Shown piece after piece: positions 13,233 through 24,675 of a DNA stretch of 64,000 nucleotides. The translations under genes and the position numbers were made by a program. The stretch spans positions 2,461,856 through 2,525,855 of the forward strand of contig NW_003314266.1 of the NCBI RefSeq assembly GCF_000143415.4, given 5' to 3'. This DNA comes from Selaginella moellendorffii (taxonomy: Eukaryota > Streptophyta > Lycopodiopsida > Selaginellales > Selaginellaceae). Positions within the stretch are counted from its first letter, which is position 1, and every line of letters begins with the position of its first letter. The notes below the pieces were generated by a model. It had not been told where the DNA came from. It saw nothing but the letters and a program-made list of their open reading frames with translations, and made no database searches.

Positions 13233-14116
13233 ACAGCTGCTTTGTGATTAGGATCAGTACAGTAGAGGCAAAGATTATGAGATATTCGACGTTGCTTCTC
13301 AGCAAGACTCAACTTCCCTCTAATGAGTCGGGGAGTACCAGAAATATCCATCGGGACCGGAGCAGTAGGTTCAGGACTATGCCCCGAAGACTCAAGCTAG
13401 GATTCCTGAGTCTGGGACGGAAAAACAGCGACGCGGCGACTTTCCTGACGACGTTCAAAGAGACGATTGTCATATCGAACAGCTTTGTTGATGGTGTCCG
13501 ATAGGTCCTTGGGATCCTCCATGGTGAGCAACAAATCCTTGACACCATTGTTGAGGCCGAAACGAAATTGGTCAATCAGGGCCCACTCATCCCACTGAGT
13601 GTCCAAGGCAAGGAGTTGGAACTCTGCAGCGTAGATCAAGGCAGGACGAGACCCCTGAGAGAGACGTCTCATCTTTGTGGTAGCAGCCCGAACCCGATCC
13701 GTCTCGCCAAAATATGCTTCGAGCTTCTCTTTGAACAATTGAAGATCCATCAGCTCCGGAACCACGACCCCTTTCATGCTCTTCTCCAGAAGAGGAGAAA
13801 ACCATGACAAAGCTGCACCCTCGAGCAACGTCCCAATCGCGCCGATTTGAGACTCGGGAGTGGGGTACCGCCGATGTTGAAGTGCAAAGATCAGCTCCAT
13901 TTGGTTCAAAAATCCACGAAGCTCCGAACGCTTGCCTGAAAATTTCACCGGGAAACTCACCTTCGGTTCAGGAACTTTGCTGGATCCTTGAGCCGAAAGT
14001 GAAGCAAGCTCCTGCTGCATGCGAAGAAGGGTCGCCTTCAGCTCGGTATTCTCAGACTGGATTTTTGCAAGGACTTCGGCAAAGAAATCAGGATGGCTTG
14101 GAGACTCCATTGGCAA
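13139..14116 (-). pseudogene. Chromovirus A gag: capsid and zinc knuckle
   Basis: ATG at 14,116. Residues 1-239 form a coiled-coil-like N-terminus (EVLAKIQSENTELKATLLRM) and a Ty3/gypsy capsid-like region (FLNQMELIF...WFSPLL). An in-frame TAG at 13,397-13,399 stops it, after which the same frame stays open into a CCHC zinc knuckle (C-LY-C-TDPN-H-KAAV-C) at about 13,290. Gag packages the RNA in cytoplasmic particles. Confidence 0.8.
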
Positions 14117-14190
14117 GAAGAAAGAAAAGAAAGGGGGAAAAAGACAAAGGCAATCAAATAATCAAAACGAGCTAAAAGAAAAGCAAAAAA

Positions 14191-14207
14191 CACAATCTGA
14201 ATCAAAC
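14191..14207 (-). promoter_or_regulatory. Candidate self-priming primer-binding site of element A
   Basis: Directly abuts the inner edge of the 5' LTR with no spacer. In element sense it reads GTTTGATTCAGATTGTG. This is not the usual TGGTATCAGAGC initiator-tRNA site. Fifteen nt (TTGATTCAGATTGTG) are exactly complementary to LTR bases 14,297-14,311, which lie about 30 nt downstream of the LTR TATA box, that is at the predicted 5' end of the element RNA. Confidence 0.65.
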
Positions 14208-14555
14208 TGTCAAGACCCCCAACAAGATCAAGACTGGAAATGCTAAAGACAAAGAGAAAAAGCTAGTGAAAACAAAGAAAAGGCCTTAGACTGGTGTTGA
14301 TTCAGATTGTGGAGAAATGGAACAAGGCTAACCTATATATACTATAGGTTGATGAAGCTCCACCACTCTTGGATCGAGGACGGCCTAAATATAGCTGAAG
14401 TCGAGGAGGCGCCACATCATCATCAGGAATGTGGCTCAAGACTCAGGAATTGGGAAGTGTCTCGAGAGTCAGGAATAGGGAAGTGTCTCGAGAGTCAGGA
14501 ATGTGGTCTGCAGGTCAGGAATCTGGCGAGAGTCAGGAATGTGGCAAGAATTGGG
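14208..14555 (-). mobile_element. Right (5') LTR of chromovirus A, outer end truncated
   Basis: Near identical to 9011-9396 but ends at about 14,555 before the terminal TCCTGACA and has two rather than three 26-bp U3 units. The flank then resumes family-C internal sequence. No target duplication can be read because of the missing end. Confidence 0.8.
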
Positions 14556-16170
14556 TTTGATCACGAAGACCATATCTTCGGATATCTACATTGCACTAAC
14601 ACTTTTCTTTAACCACTTTCAATATCTAATGTGAAGCCAAAACACTAACAAGAAAAATGACATGGAAAATCAAGCTTTAAGGAAAATTCCTTATCACTCA
14701 AACAACAATGTCATTTCCATTAACACTAGTGTTAGTGATGTCAATACCTTAACTACACATCTTCTCTATCCAACAATATACTCTAAGTGTTAATGGATCA
14801 ACTGACAAACCATAGCAAGTGAATACTATAATCTTTTCTAACACCTTATGGGCAAACCCTCAAGGAAACAATATACCAACTTAATCTTAGTATAATGAAC
14901 CACTATCGAGAATCCAGTCAAAGCTACTACAATGCTACTTTGTGTAAGTAGACTAGTTTCACCATTAACCACTTTGGGGTTGATTATCATTTAACCAAAC
15001 AACTTCATAAACACATTACTCATTATTACATGGATATGATATAAGTATCACAATGACTTGATCATCAATTGAGCAACACCACGAACAACACCCATATCAT
15101 TACTTCAAAGGTTTATGTGAGTATCAAGTGCCAACTCGATTTGACAAAATGCATAATAAATGCCACACTCTACCGATAGAGATTTACAACACACAACACC
15201 ACTAACTTTTTCTTTTTTCACAACACGGATAAGCTCATGCCACTTTTTTTCCGACCAAACTCAAAACTAATCCAACACCAAACTACTCAAGGAGCAATAG
15301 CAAGGTTCCCCAAAAAAGAATTGAGCATTGCAACCCAAATCTTCCAATAACAAGCCTAAACAAAATGGTATAGTGTTTCATCGCTAACCATCCCATAACT
15401 CACTATTTGTAAGACCATCATAACCAATATGCATCAAAGTAGGAACACTTGATTGCATAATATGAACACGAACAATGCGTTAACACCTCGTTGATAATCA
15501 TCTCTCCAAGAAGAGAAAATGTCACGTGTTTGATCCTTCGTCCCTGATGACTTTCTTTTCGGTCTCATCTTTGACTAAACTTCAAGCTTGCTTTCGCATT
15601 GCCTTCAGTCTAATCCAAGAAAAATTTATGAGAGAGCAGGGCAATAAATACTTGAACCAATAGACTAATCCCTACAGTCTTGATTAATTCACTTGTAATC
15701 ATGCCTAGGAAGGATCCACTAGTGCCATGCTAAATAGCTACAGACCAACCTATTTGCCACTCATAGCAAACCTAGGGAAGGTTTACTTTCACCTATGGTA
15801 CATAGAACAACTTATAGAACCACCAATAGGCTAACATTAGTCCTGCTAACTCAAAGTGTAACCTCAAGTTGCTAATGCGCCTAACTCATGAGCCTAAGTG
15901 CAAACTCGTGTTAATGTGCCTCACTCACAAGCTCAAGTGCAAACTTGTATAAACAGAACAACTCAATCCCTTTTATGAGCCCAAGAGCAAGCTCATATTA
16001 TTACAGTACAAAAAAAAGTAACCAAATCCATACATAAGGAACCAATGTGAAGTCTTAACACCCAAACGTGTACCCACTCGAATCATCATTTTCATCTCTG
16101 CGTATGCAACAAGACTAGTTGCCCAATCTCATTGGATAATACTCGCTGAGACTCATCCTCTAATACCAAA
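14556..16170 (-). repeat. Internal domain of C2 (5' half)
   Basis: AT-rich, no ORF worth naming. Bases 16,155-16,169 read on the minus strand TTGGTATTAGAGGAT, close to an initiator-Met primer-binding site, and abut the right LTR at 16,171. The sequence runs parallel to 2,580-4,310 of C1. Confidence 0.65.
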
Positions 16171-17300
16171 TGTAGCACATGTGGTTTTTACCCTTTATCC
16201 TATGGTGATTTACCATAGAATAACACCATGAAGCAGAACCTAAACCCTCCATGTGCCATGTGTCACATGCCACGTGTTCATAAGATAGTGGTGTGGAACC
16301 CGAGGTTCAGGGCCTTGGGCCATTGAACAAAGGAACGGTGCCAAATTCCCAAGTATGGAGCCAAGGAGTGACGGAACCGAACCACGAAGCCACTCCCGAG
16401 CATACAGCCCAAGGAGCGAAGGGACAGGAGCCCAGAGCAACTTGGAATAGTCCTAGAGCAACCAGCATCCCAATGCCAGGACCAACAAGCAAAACGAAGT
16501 TAAACGGAGTCTAGTGCTATTTCGGCATACTGGTTGCATAATGCAAGGATATGGGTACTCCACTAACTAGTATGGAATGGAACTTAGGCTTAGACCTAAA
16601 TCGAATGCAAAATAAGGACAAGCACACAAGCGGAAGTTAAACTATGCCTCAAGTTGGTCAGCCATGCCCAACCTACCTACCCACTATCCCTACTATACAT
16701 TTGAAACCCCCCACAAGCCCCCCCCCCCTCCTTAAGGAACACACACTTTAGGCTTTCACCCCAAGCCTCATTTAGTATCAGGAGTTAGTCTCTGGGACAA
16801 GCTTGAAATTTACTAAATATGGAATATTCCTAGATTGTGAATTTGGACATCATCATTGTGTTCAAAACAATTTCTACATTCCGTAGATATGCCAAATTAG
16901 CAAATCTATACACTTTCCATAAATAGCATTGGGACCGAAATGAGACTAACACAAAGGGCATGATAGTGAGGGTGTTTGGCAGACACAGTAAGCTATCATT
17001 TAGTGAATATTGAGGGACCAATCTCAATATTGTGGGGGTTCTTGATACTAGTAAGTGCAAGCCAATGACACAAGTTTCTCAAACTAAGCCAAATATGTTC
17101 AACAAGAAACACATAGGGTTCTTACCTTATGTTTATCCAATCTAAGTGCATGTTCATTGACCAGTTTCTCAACTAACTCAAGTGGGAATTGATAACAAGT
17201 CTAGTAATATCGACCTCCTGCCATTGTGGTAGTAAGGAAAGAGTGTCCGTAAGGACTAGCCGACAGGCAACTTTTGATACCCAAAGTCACATTCGCAACA
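16171..17300 (-). mobile_element. Right (5') LTR of element C2
   Basis: 1,130 bp, TGTAGCACATG...ATTCGCAACA, colinear with 4492-5629. Followed by TTGGT, the near-match partner of TTAGT at 4487-4491. Confidence 0.8.
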
Positions 17301-18115
17301 TTGGTGTACAACCCAAAAAATGAAGGGACAAAAGCATGGAGCGACTCCCAAGTGTATAGCCCAAGGAACGAAGGGATATGAGTACAAAGAGATATTGGAA
17401 TAATCTCAGAGCATCCAACATCCCAATGCCAAAACTAACATGCAAAACAAAGCCAAATGAAATTTAGAGTAATTTTAGCATATTAATGCCCTAATACAAG
17501 GATATAAATATTCCACTAGGTAGCATGGCATAGAGTTTGAGCTTATACCCAAACCAAACACAAAACAAGGATAGGCATGCAAATGGGAACTAAACTATGC
17601 CTCATATTAGTTAACCATGGTTAACTTACCTACTATCTTTAGTATACATTTAAAACCCTCTATAACCCCCCCAAGGAACATACACTTTGGGCTTTCACCT
17701 TAGTCCTAGCAGTTAATCTTTGGGATAATCATAAAAACTTATTAAATATGAAATTATGCTAGATTGCAAATTTGAATGCAAGAACAATGCTATTGTGTTT
17801 AGGAAAATCTCTACATTCTATATATATACCTTACTCACTAATCTAAAATAGTCAATTAGACCAAACGGAAACAATATATAGGGTATGATAGTGAAAGTAT
17901 TTTGGCAAATATAATAAACTATCATCTAGCAAATATTAAAGGATGAAGTTCAATATTGCAAGAGTTCCTAACACTAGTAAGTATAAGCTAATAACATGAG
18001 TTTTTCATCACTATGCCAAGTATGCTTGATTGATAGTAATTTAGGATTTCCTTCCTTAGTGCTCTTTCAGTTTAAGCGCATATATGATGACAAATTTCTT
18101 AATTAGCTTTGATGT
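17301..18115 (-). mobile_element. 5' LTR of C1, second fragment
   Basis: Resumes LTR-C at the point where 4491 stopped, with many substitutions, and fades out near 18,115 before its expected TTCGCGACA terminus. Together with 4323-4491 it makes most of one LTR. Confidence 0.65.
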
Positions 18116-18177
18116 TAAAGTTGGTTCTCGCATTTAGCAATCATTGATGATGATTAATTGTTATTAGAATCAGTTGA

Positions 18178-18307
18178 TTATTCAAACCTAAAGATGCTTA
18201 ACCCCAAATATCTAAAGACCCTTAATCGATTAGAAAATCATGTGCACTCTTATTTATAAGCCTTTTCCTTTTATATTTAAACCTTATGGATCGTTTCTCA
18301 AATTGTT
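18178..18307 (-). mobile_element. Left LTR of a D miniature element, truncated and split by element B
   Basis: Matches the middle of LTR-D (TTAACCCCAAATATC, ATGGATCGTTTCTCAA). It lacks its first part and is broken at 18,307 by element B. Its last bases continue at 25,809-25,830, ending GTTTACA. Confidence 0.65.
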
Positions 18308-19452
18308 TGTAAGCCACAAAAATTTCCTTTTCAATTTGCTAGCTTACCTCGTCTATCCGACTAACACTGCCTTGGCTTGTGCTAAGTTCCCTTGCCAAGG
18401 TTCTCGCTTATTGTACCAACTTTTACTTGGTCCTACTTGGTTTCAGCTACTCACTGCACGAGCAACGGAGTGTTAGCCATCCATCTAAGGATTCCCAAAT
18501 CTCTCCCAATCCCCCTCCTCGGGTTAGACTGGATTTAAGGTTTGGCTACACTCCCCGCAGGCACAAGCAGCCAAGCACACTAAGCTTCCAGATTCCTAAC
18601 ACCTCTTGGTACAACAAGACTTGATCATGGGACCCTCTAAATCCCAAGCCTTGAGTGCAACACTTGCTTCGGGACGTCGGGGCGAAACACCGTGGCCTAA
18701 CGGCCCGGTATGGGTACCTCTACCCCCCCACTTCCATCCCGAAGGGAAGGCCCAAGCCCTTAGGAAGGGTGAGGATCAATGAGCCACAAGGTACTCAAGT
18801 GGGGCACCACTCCACATGAGCTGGGAGCACTGTAGTTGGTTTCCCTTTCGGGAGTGGGAGCTGCTCTTGAACACTTCCTTGGGTGGCCCCTCCGGCACCA
18901 CCCAAACCCATACTCACTCCCACCCAAGGCCCCTCGGCCCCAGTCTCAACCTCAAGTCAGTTTGGAAGCACCACTGGAGAGTTCCTTCAAGACTGGTTCC
19001 TGGACCTCACTATCCCTAATAAATTTTGGGAACCCCAGGGGGGCCCCCCCCCCCCCCCCCCCCCAGGAGACGCACGCTTTGGGCTTTCACCCCTTGACCC
19101 GTATTAGTACTCGGACTTAGTCTCTGGCTCGATCTCGGACTCAATCTCGGATTCGGTCTCGGACTCGATCTCGAACTCGATCTCGGACCCGATCTCGGAC
19201 TCGACCTCGGACTCGACCTCGGACTCGGTCTCGGACCCAATTTCGGATCTTGGACTCCGTCTCGAACTCAGTCTCGAACTCGGTCTCCAAATCGGTCTCA
19301 GACTCGATTCCGGACTCTATCCCGAACTCGGTCTTAGAGTCGGTCTTGGACTCGATCTTAGACTTGGTCCCATCCGATGAACTCTTTATCATTTTGGTCA
19401 TGCTTTCGGGGCTCCTTTAGCCTACGACACCTTGGCTAATTGGTTCCTTACA
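18308..19452 (-). repeat. Left (3') LTR of chromovirus B
   Basis: 1,145 bp. It contains a homopolymer C run (about 19,044-19,063) and a long 6/12-bp tandem array built on CTCGGA/CTCGAT (about 19,120-19,375). ORFs called inside (for example 18,816-19,120) are LTR sequence. Blocks around 18,690-18,720 and 19,005-19,100 match LTR-C. Confidence 0.85.
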
Positions 19453-19857
19453 ACTCCACCACCCATAGAAGAAGTTTGATGCCCACATCGAACGTCTCTT
19501 TTTTTTTATCCTACGACTTGTTGACCATGTCTCCAGGGGCATCCCCCCACTTAGCGGTGTGCCTAAGTTAGCCTCCCCAGCCAAGAGCCCATGACAACGG
19601 AGTATAGGTGTCCCTATACTCCTCACCTCACCACGCCCTAGTATGGGGTCGGGACTTGAACCCAGCCTTGCTTTACTAGGGGGTTGGGACTTGAACCCAA
19701 CCTCCGTAGAATACGTTTATGGATTCGACATCCCCGCGGGGAGTCGGGTGTTGTGCCCTACGCCTGGTCGACCTAGCTAACCCATGCTAATTAGCTTACC
19801 TTCGGCGTACCTTCGGGTCCCAATATATGCCATTACTCAACTTCACAAATTGATACT

Positions 19858-20169
19858 TTAATTGAACTTTGCATAAGTACATAGATTTCTGCCTTGAAGA
19901 AATTCCTCCACTAAATCTCGCGCGTTCGCTAGGTTCTCCTCCGGTTCCCATGTTGCTTCGCAGTGTGGAAATCCCTTCCACTTCACATGGAACTCTCTCA
20001 CCTCGCGTCCTTGTCGCTTACTCTTGTGCACATTGAGGATGGCCTCGACTTCGTATTCCTCTTCCCCTTGGATAACCTTAGGTAAAGGTCTTACTTGGTC
20101 TTTGCGAAGCGGATCCTCAAAGTACGGCTTGAGTAAGTTCACGTGGAACACTGGGTGCATCTTCCCCAT
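19858..20169 (-). pseudogene. Chromovirus B chromodomain (C-terminus of pol)
   Basis: Contains HPVFHVNLLKPY, typical of the integrase C-terminus, followed by a chromodomain (EEYEVEAIL...FHVKWKGF...ATWEPEENL). It is in a different frame from the preceding integrase ORF, so at least one indel separates them. The internal stretch 19,453-19,857 to its left is 3' untranslated sequence of B. Confidence 0.85.
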
Positions 20170-20287
20170 CTCTCAAGGAAGTCGGAGTCGGTAAGCCACT
20201 TTATCGATTCGTGCCTCAATCTCGTAAGGCCCTGCGAACCTGCTTAAGGAACTCAAGATCAATTCATTTACAGGAATACATATGTTT

Positions 20288-20744
20288 TTACCTTTGGGTC
20301 AACTTTCGGCTGATCCCACTTGGTAGCCTGAGGTTCTTGGTGTTCAGCCACACCTTCTCCCCAGCTTGGAACTCTACGTCCCGGCGCTTCTGGTTCGCGT
20401 ACTTGGTTTGCCTTTGTTGCACCCGTTCTAAGGAATCCCTCACTAAATTCCAAATGTTGAGTCTTTCTACCGTGAATGCCTCCACTGCAGGTAGCTCTCC
20501 ATGATACTCGGCCACGTCGAGTTCCACAGGACCTTCAATAGCTCCCCCATTGATGACTTCCCATGGACTCACCTCGATACTTGAATGTGGTGAGTTGTTA
20601 TAACACATTTCCACAATACCCAATCGGTTTGGTCTCCCGAGACATAGCATCACAAATAATCCTTCAGCTGGCTATTCACCCTTTCCGTTTGTCCATCTGT
20701 CAAGAAGTGTTAGTGCCACTAAACTTGACTTAATACCCCATACC
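20288..20744 (-). pseudogene. Chromovirus B integrase C-terminal half, interrupted by a 47-nt GT-AG insertion
   Basis: The conserved YYPQT-DGQTE motif is split after the first base of the Asp codon by bases 20,743 to 20,697 (minus strand). The insert begins GTATGG, ends TTGACAG and contains CACTAAC 18 nt before its end, like a plant spliceosomal intron. Beyond it the frame reads DGQTERVNSQLKDYL, then meets a TGA and a small frameshift before NNSPHSSIEVSPWEV. The third catalytic residue (Glu of DGQTE) lies after the insert. Confidence 0.75.
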
Positions 20745-23270
20745 TGTCTGTGGGTAATAGGCTGTGCTGAATTTCAACTTGGTGCAATACTGTTCCAGGA
20801 GAGTCCTCCAAAACCTACTAGTGAAGATCTTATCTCGATCTGAGATGATTTCTTCCGGCCTTCCCCGCACTTGAACCACTTGTTCGAAGAACAGCTTTGC
20901 CACACCTTCCGCATCCACTTTCGTTGTGGTGGGTATGAAATGTGCTATTTTCGAAAATCGGTCCACCACCACGAATATCGCATCAAACCCCTCGCTTGGG
21001 GGAAGTCCCGTGATGAAGTCCATCGTAAGACATTTCCACGGACGATCTGGAATTGAGATGCTTTGCAACAAGCCCCCACTAGCCTTAGTCACGGCTTTGA
21101 CCTGCTGACATGTTGGACATGTCTTTACATAATCTTGGACGTCCTTAGCCATATCTGGCCAATGGTACTTCCTCTTGAGTAAGCCCATCGTCTTGGGCAC
21201 TCCGCCATGTCCCACAAGAGGTCCGTCATGACACTCTTCTAAGGCTACCTTCCTTAATTCCCCTTCTGGAACATACACCCTCATTAGTTTGTAATAGATG
21301 AGTCCGTTGCGTTTTGCATAGCTCGTTTTCTCTTTTGTTGGCAGCTCACCTCTCTGGTGAGCTTCCCGTGCCTCTAGATTCCTCAGCAACACTTCTTGTG
21401 CTAGACCATCGTTCTCATATGCTGTCCGCACATCGTCCCAGAAGGTTGCTGTTGCGCTGGATATCGCCAACCTCAAGCTCGCTTTTCGACTTAGCGCATC
21501 TACCACGATGTTGCTCTTCCCAGGCTTATACAGAATCTTGCAATCAAACTCGGCCAAGGCATTGGCCCACCGACGTTGTTTCCCTCTCAAGTCGGGTTGT
21601 GACAAGAAGTGCTTCATTGCCACATTGTCCGTGTAAACCTTGAAGTGTCTCCCAAGGTAGTGTCGCCACTCCTTGAGTGCCTTGACCACCGCAAACAATT
21701 CCTTCTCGTGGGCAGGCCACTTCCATTGACCCTTGTCCAACTTCTTTGAGAAGAACGCTACTGGATGGTTGTCTTGCTTCAAAACTGCGCCCAACGCAAA
21801 GTCTGAAGCATCTGTTTCTACCTCAAAGTCCTTACCAAAGTCTGGTAATGCCAACACGGGAGCCTTCTTCAACTTCTCTTTGAGGTAGACGAATGCCGCC
21901 TCGCATTCCGCTGTCCATACCATCTTCCCTTTTCCTGTTTGGTCCATTAAGGGCAAGGCTACTCTCAAATAGTGTCTGATAAACTTTCGGTAGTAGTTGC
22001 ATAGCCCCAAGAACGCCCTCAACTCATGTACATTTGATGGTCACTCCCATTCTTGGATAGCTTGGATCTTCTCCAGGTCCACCTTGAGCCCGTCCTGGCC
22101 CACCACATGCCCGAGAAACTTTACCTCTTGTTGAACAAAGTCACATTTGCTTTCTTTAGCATACAGTTTGTGTTCCCTTAGTTTCTCAAACACCTTCGCC
22201 AAGTGCTCGGCATGCTCCTCTAGCGTCTCGCTATAGATCAGGATGTCGTCGATATAAACAACCATGAAGTGATCCATATAGGGTACAAAGATGTGGTTCA
22301 TCAGCGCCAAAAACGTTGCCGGTGCATTGCATAGCCCGAAGAGCATCACCAGAAACTCAAAGCTCCCATACCTCGTTCGATAGGTTGTCTTCTCGACATC
22401 TTCCTCGGCTACCCTGATCTGGTAGTATCCTAACCTTAGGTCAATCCTCGAGAAGTATTTTGCCTTTCCTAACCTATTGAACAGGTCCTCAATTCTTGGC
22501 AAAGGGTACTTGTTCTTCTTTGTATACTTGTTGAGCAACCGGTAGTCTATGCACATGTGCATAGAACCATCTTTCTTTTTCACAAATAATACCGGCGCCC
22601 CATACGGCGACTTGCTCAACCTAACATACCCTTTGTCCACCAACTCCTCTAGTTGGCACTTGAGCTCTTTGAGTTCTTTTTCGTTCAAACGATAAGGGGG
22701 ACGAACCATCGCCTTAGCACCCTCGACCAGCTCAATCTTATGTTCCATCGGTCGTGTGGGGGGCAACCCTGCCGGTAGCTCCTCCGGCATGGTATCCTGG
22801 AATTGGTCCAACACCCACTGGATCACTAAAGGTACTTCTTCCGTTCCTCTCTTTTTGTCACTCTTCATCGAGAGTAAGTTCAAAAAGGCTGCTTTAGTTC
22901 CTTTAGTGAGTTGTCCTTTCGTGGTCACCAGGTTTAAGCAAGAATCTTTGGCCTTGCTTTGCCCTACCCTTAGATCCTGGGCCTCCACCCTAGATCTTCT
23001 TCCTTGGGCATTCGCCAGTACCACAAGGTTCCTACCTTATCCATGCAGGGCTACCACGAACCGATTGAACTAATCCATTCCAAAGATCACGTCAAATCCC
23101 GCCATGTCCAACACGGTGAAATCCATGTTTACTTTCCATGTCCCTACTTCGACTCTCGCTTGTCGAAGTACCTCATCAATGCTTTGGCTACCTTGAACAA
23201 ACTCTATAGTCCTTGGTTCGCCTAGCCGCTGCACCGTTAGTCCAACTTGCCGGACTATGTCGGCAGCCAC
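20744..23270 (-). pseudogene. Chromovirus B protease end, RT, RNase H and integrase core
   Basis: One frame with few interruptions (stops near 23,070 and 22,030). Protease C-terminal part (FDVIFGMDW-like), RT ([33 protein letters not shown], catalytic [12 protein letters not shown]), RNase H (FEVETDASDFALG), integrase zinc finger (HDGPLVGHGG then CPTC) and catalytic Asp residues in LTMDFITGLP and EIISDRDKIF. The 1-nt frameshift from the zinc-knuckle frame lies just after the protease DTGA at about 23,279. Confidence 0.9.
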
Positions 23271-24616
23271 AAAATTATCCGAGCACCCGTGTCAATAAAG
23301 ATCTTAACAAAGCTACCTCCGAGCTTCCTTCGGAGGGCTAGTAGATGTCGCGAACGACTCTCTACCAAAGTTGCTCGTGTAATGAGTAATTTTGAGTTAG
23401 GGACTGGATCACATACCTCAGTTTGGACTTCACCTGACTTGACGGCCATATTGGCTTTGGCCTTCTTCGGGTAGGGACATTCCTTCGAAAAGTGTCCCGC
23501 TTCACTGCAGTTGTAGCATATGTTGTTTCCCACGGTGCTATATGACTTGACGTTCTTATCCGTGGGTTTGTCTCTTTTCGCTTGACTCCCCCACGTACTC
23601 GCTCGCTGGCCACCGGATTTGCCTTTTCAAAACCCTAAGGACTCATTCTTAGAGAAACTCTTCTTGAATTTCCCCTTGCTATACGTTCCCCTTGGTTTGG
23701 CCCCTTTGCTAAACGTGGATCCCGACCCCATCGTGTTCCCCTTTCGCAAGTTATCGTTGAAATGCACCTTGATGGCCGCATCCAATGCTTCCTTGTAGTT
23801 GGTCGGGTTCCAGCACATCACCTCACCGCGAGCCTAGGTTTGCAAACCTGATATGAAGGCATGGAACGCATTCATATCCCCCATGTCCGTGACAAATATC
23901 CTCTTTGCCATGAACCCATTCACATATTCTTGGATGGTTCCAGTCTGCTTCAGCCTACTCAGCTCATCTCTCAGATGCAGAGTGGCATTCAGAGGAACGT
24001 ATGTTGCGCGGATCCTCACCTTCATCATGTCCCAAGTGGCCACCGGTCCTTCGTTGGCCTCCGTCATTCTCCACCAAGACTTGGCATTATCTGCCAAGTA
24101 TGGTTTTGCACATGGGACTTTCTCCGAGTTCAGTAATCGCAACGCTCGAAAGTAGTCCTCTATATCGTAAAACCAATCCTCCACCACCTTATAGTCATTC
24201 ACTCCCTTGAAGACCGGTGGGGGCTTTGGTTTGTACTTGAGAATTGCCTGAGGGATTGATTTTACTTCGGTCTATTCGACCTTGTTTGGTTCTGCCTCAA
24301 TCCCGGCCAAAGGGTCCACACCTTCTGCGCTGCCAACATCCGCAGTCTTTCTCTTTTTTTTCCGCTTCTCGTCACGCTTTAGCTTGCGTACGAGAGTCTC
24401 CAGCAGGGCATTAGTCTGTGCCAATTGTCCTTCTAGCACGTCCAATCGAGCCTTGGACGACCAAACTTCGCCACCGGACTCCTGTTTAGAAGTTTCCTCA
24501 CTAGAGTCCTCCTCATGCAAGGATTCCTCATCCATAGCCTCTTGTTCAACCGGAGGCTCTAGCTCTGGAGGAGGTTCCATCTCCGCCTTGGTTCGCTTTC
24601 GCCTTGCCTTTGCCAT
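23255..24616 (-). pseudogene. Chromovirus B gag and protease active site
   Basis: One frame from ATG 24,616: acidic/basic N-terminus with a coiled coil (LEGQLAQTNALLETLVRKLK), a stop near 24,272, capsid-like region (WFYDIEDYFRALRL...WWRMTEANEG), another stop near 23,834, a basic linker, CCHC zinc knuckle (C-YN-C-SEAG-H-FSKE-C) at about 23,500, and the retropepsin site FIDTGA at about 23,285. Gag and pol appear to have been one continuous frame originally, as in many chromoviruses. Confidence 0.85.
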
Positions 24617-24651
24617 CTCCTAGCACTCCACCTCTATCCTTCGCTAGAACT

Positions 24652-24675
24652 GAGGAAAAGGCTCCAATACCAAAT
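24652..24675 (-). promoter_or_regulatory. Primer-binding site of chromovirus B
   Basis: Minus-strand reading from the LTR edge is ATTTGGTATTGGAGCC. TGGTATTGGAGCC differs from the plant initiator-Met tRNA complement TGGTATCAGAGCC at two bases. It contrasts with element A. Confidence 0.7.

Noticed and set aside
18816-19120. Overlapping ORFs of 67-94 codons in the LTR of element B
   Set aside because: They lie wholly in LTR sequence, recur in the other LTR with frame changes, and are proline-rich by composition only.
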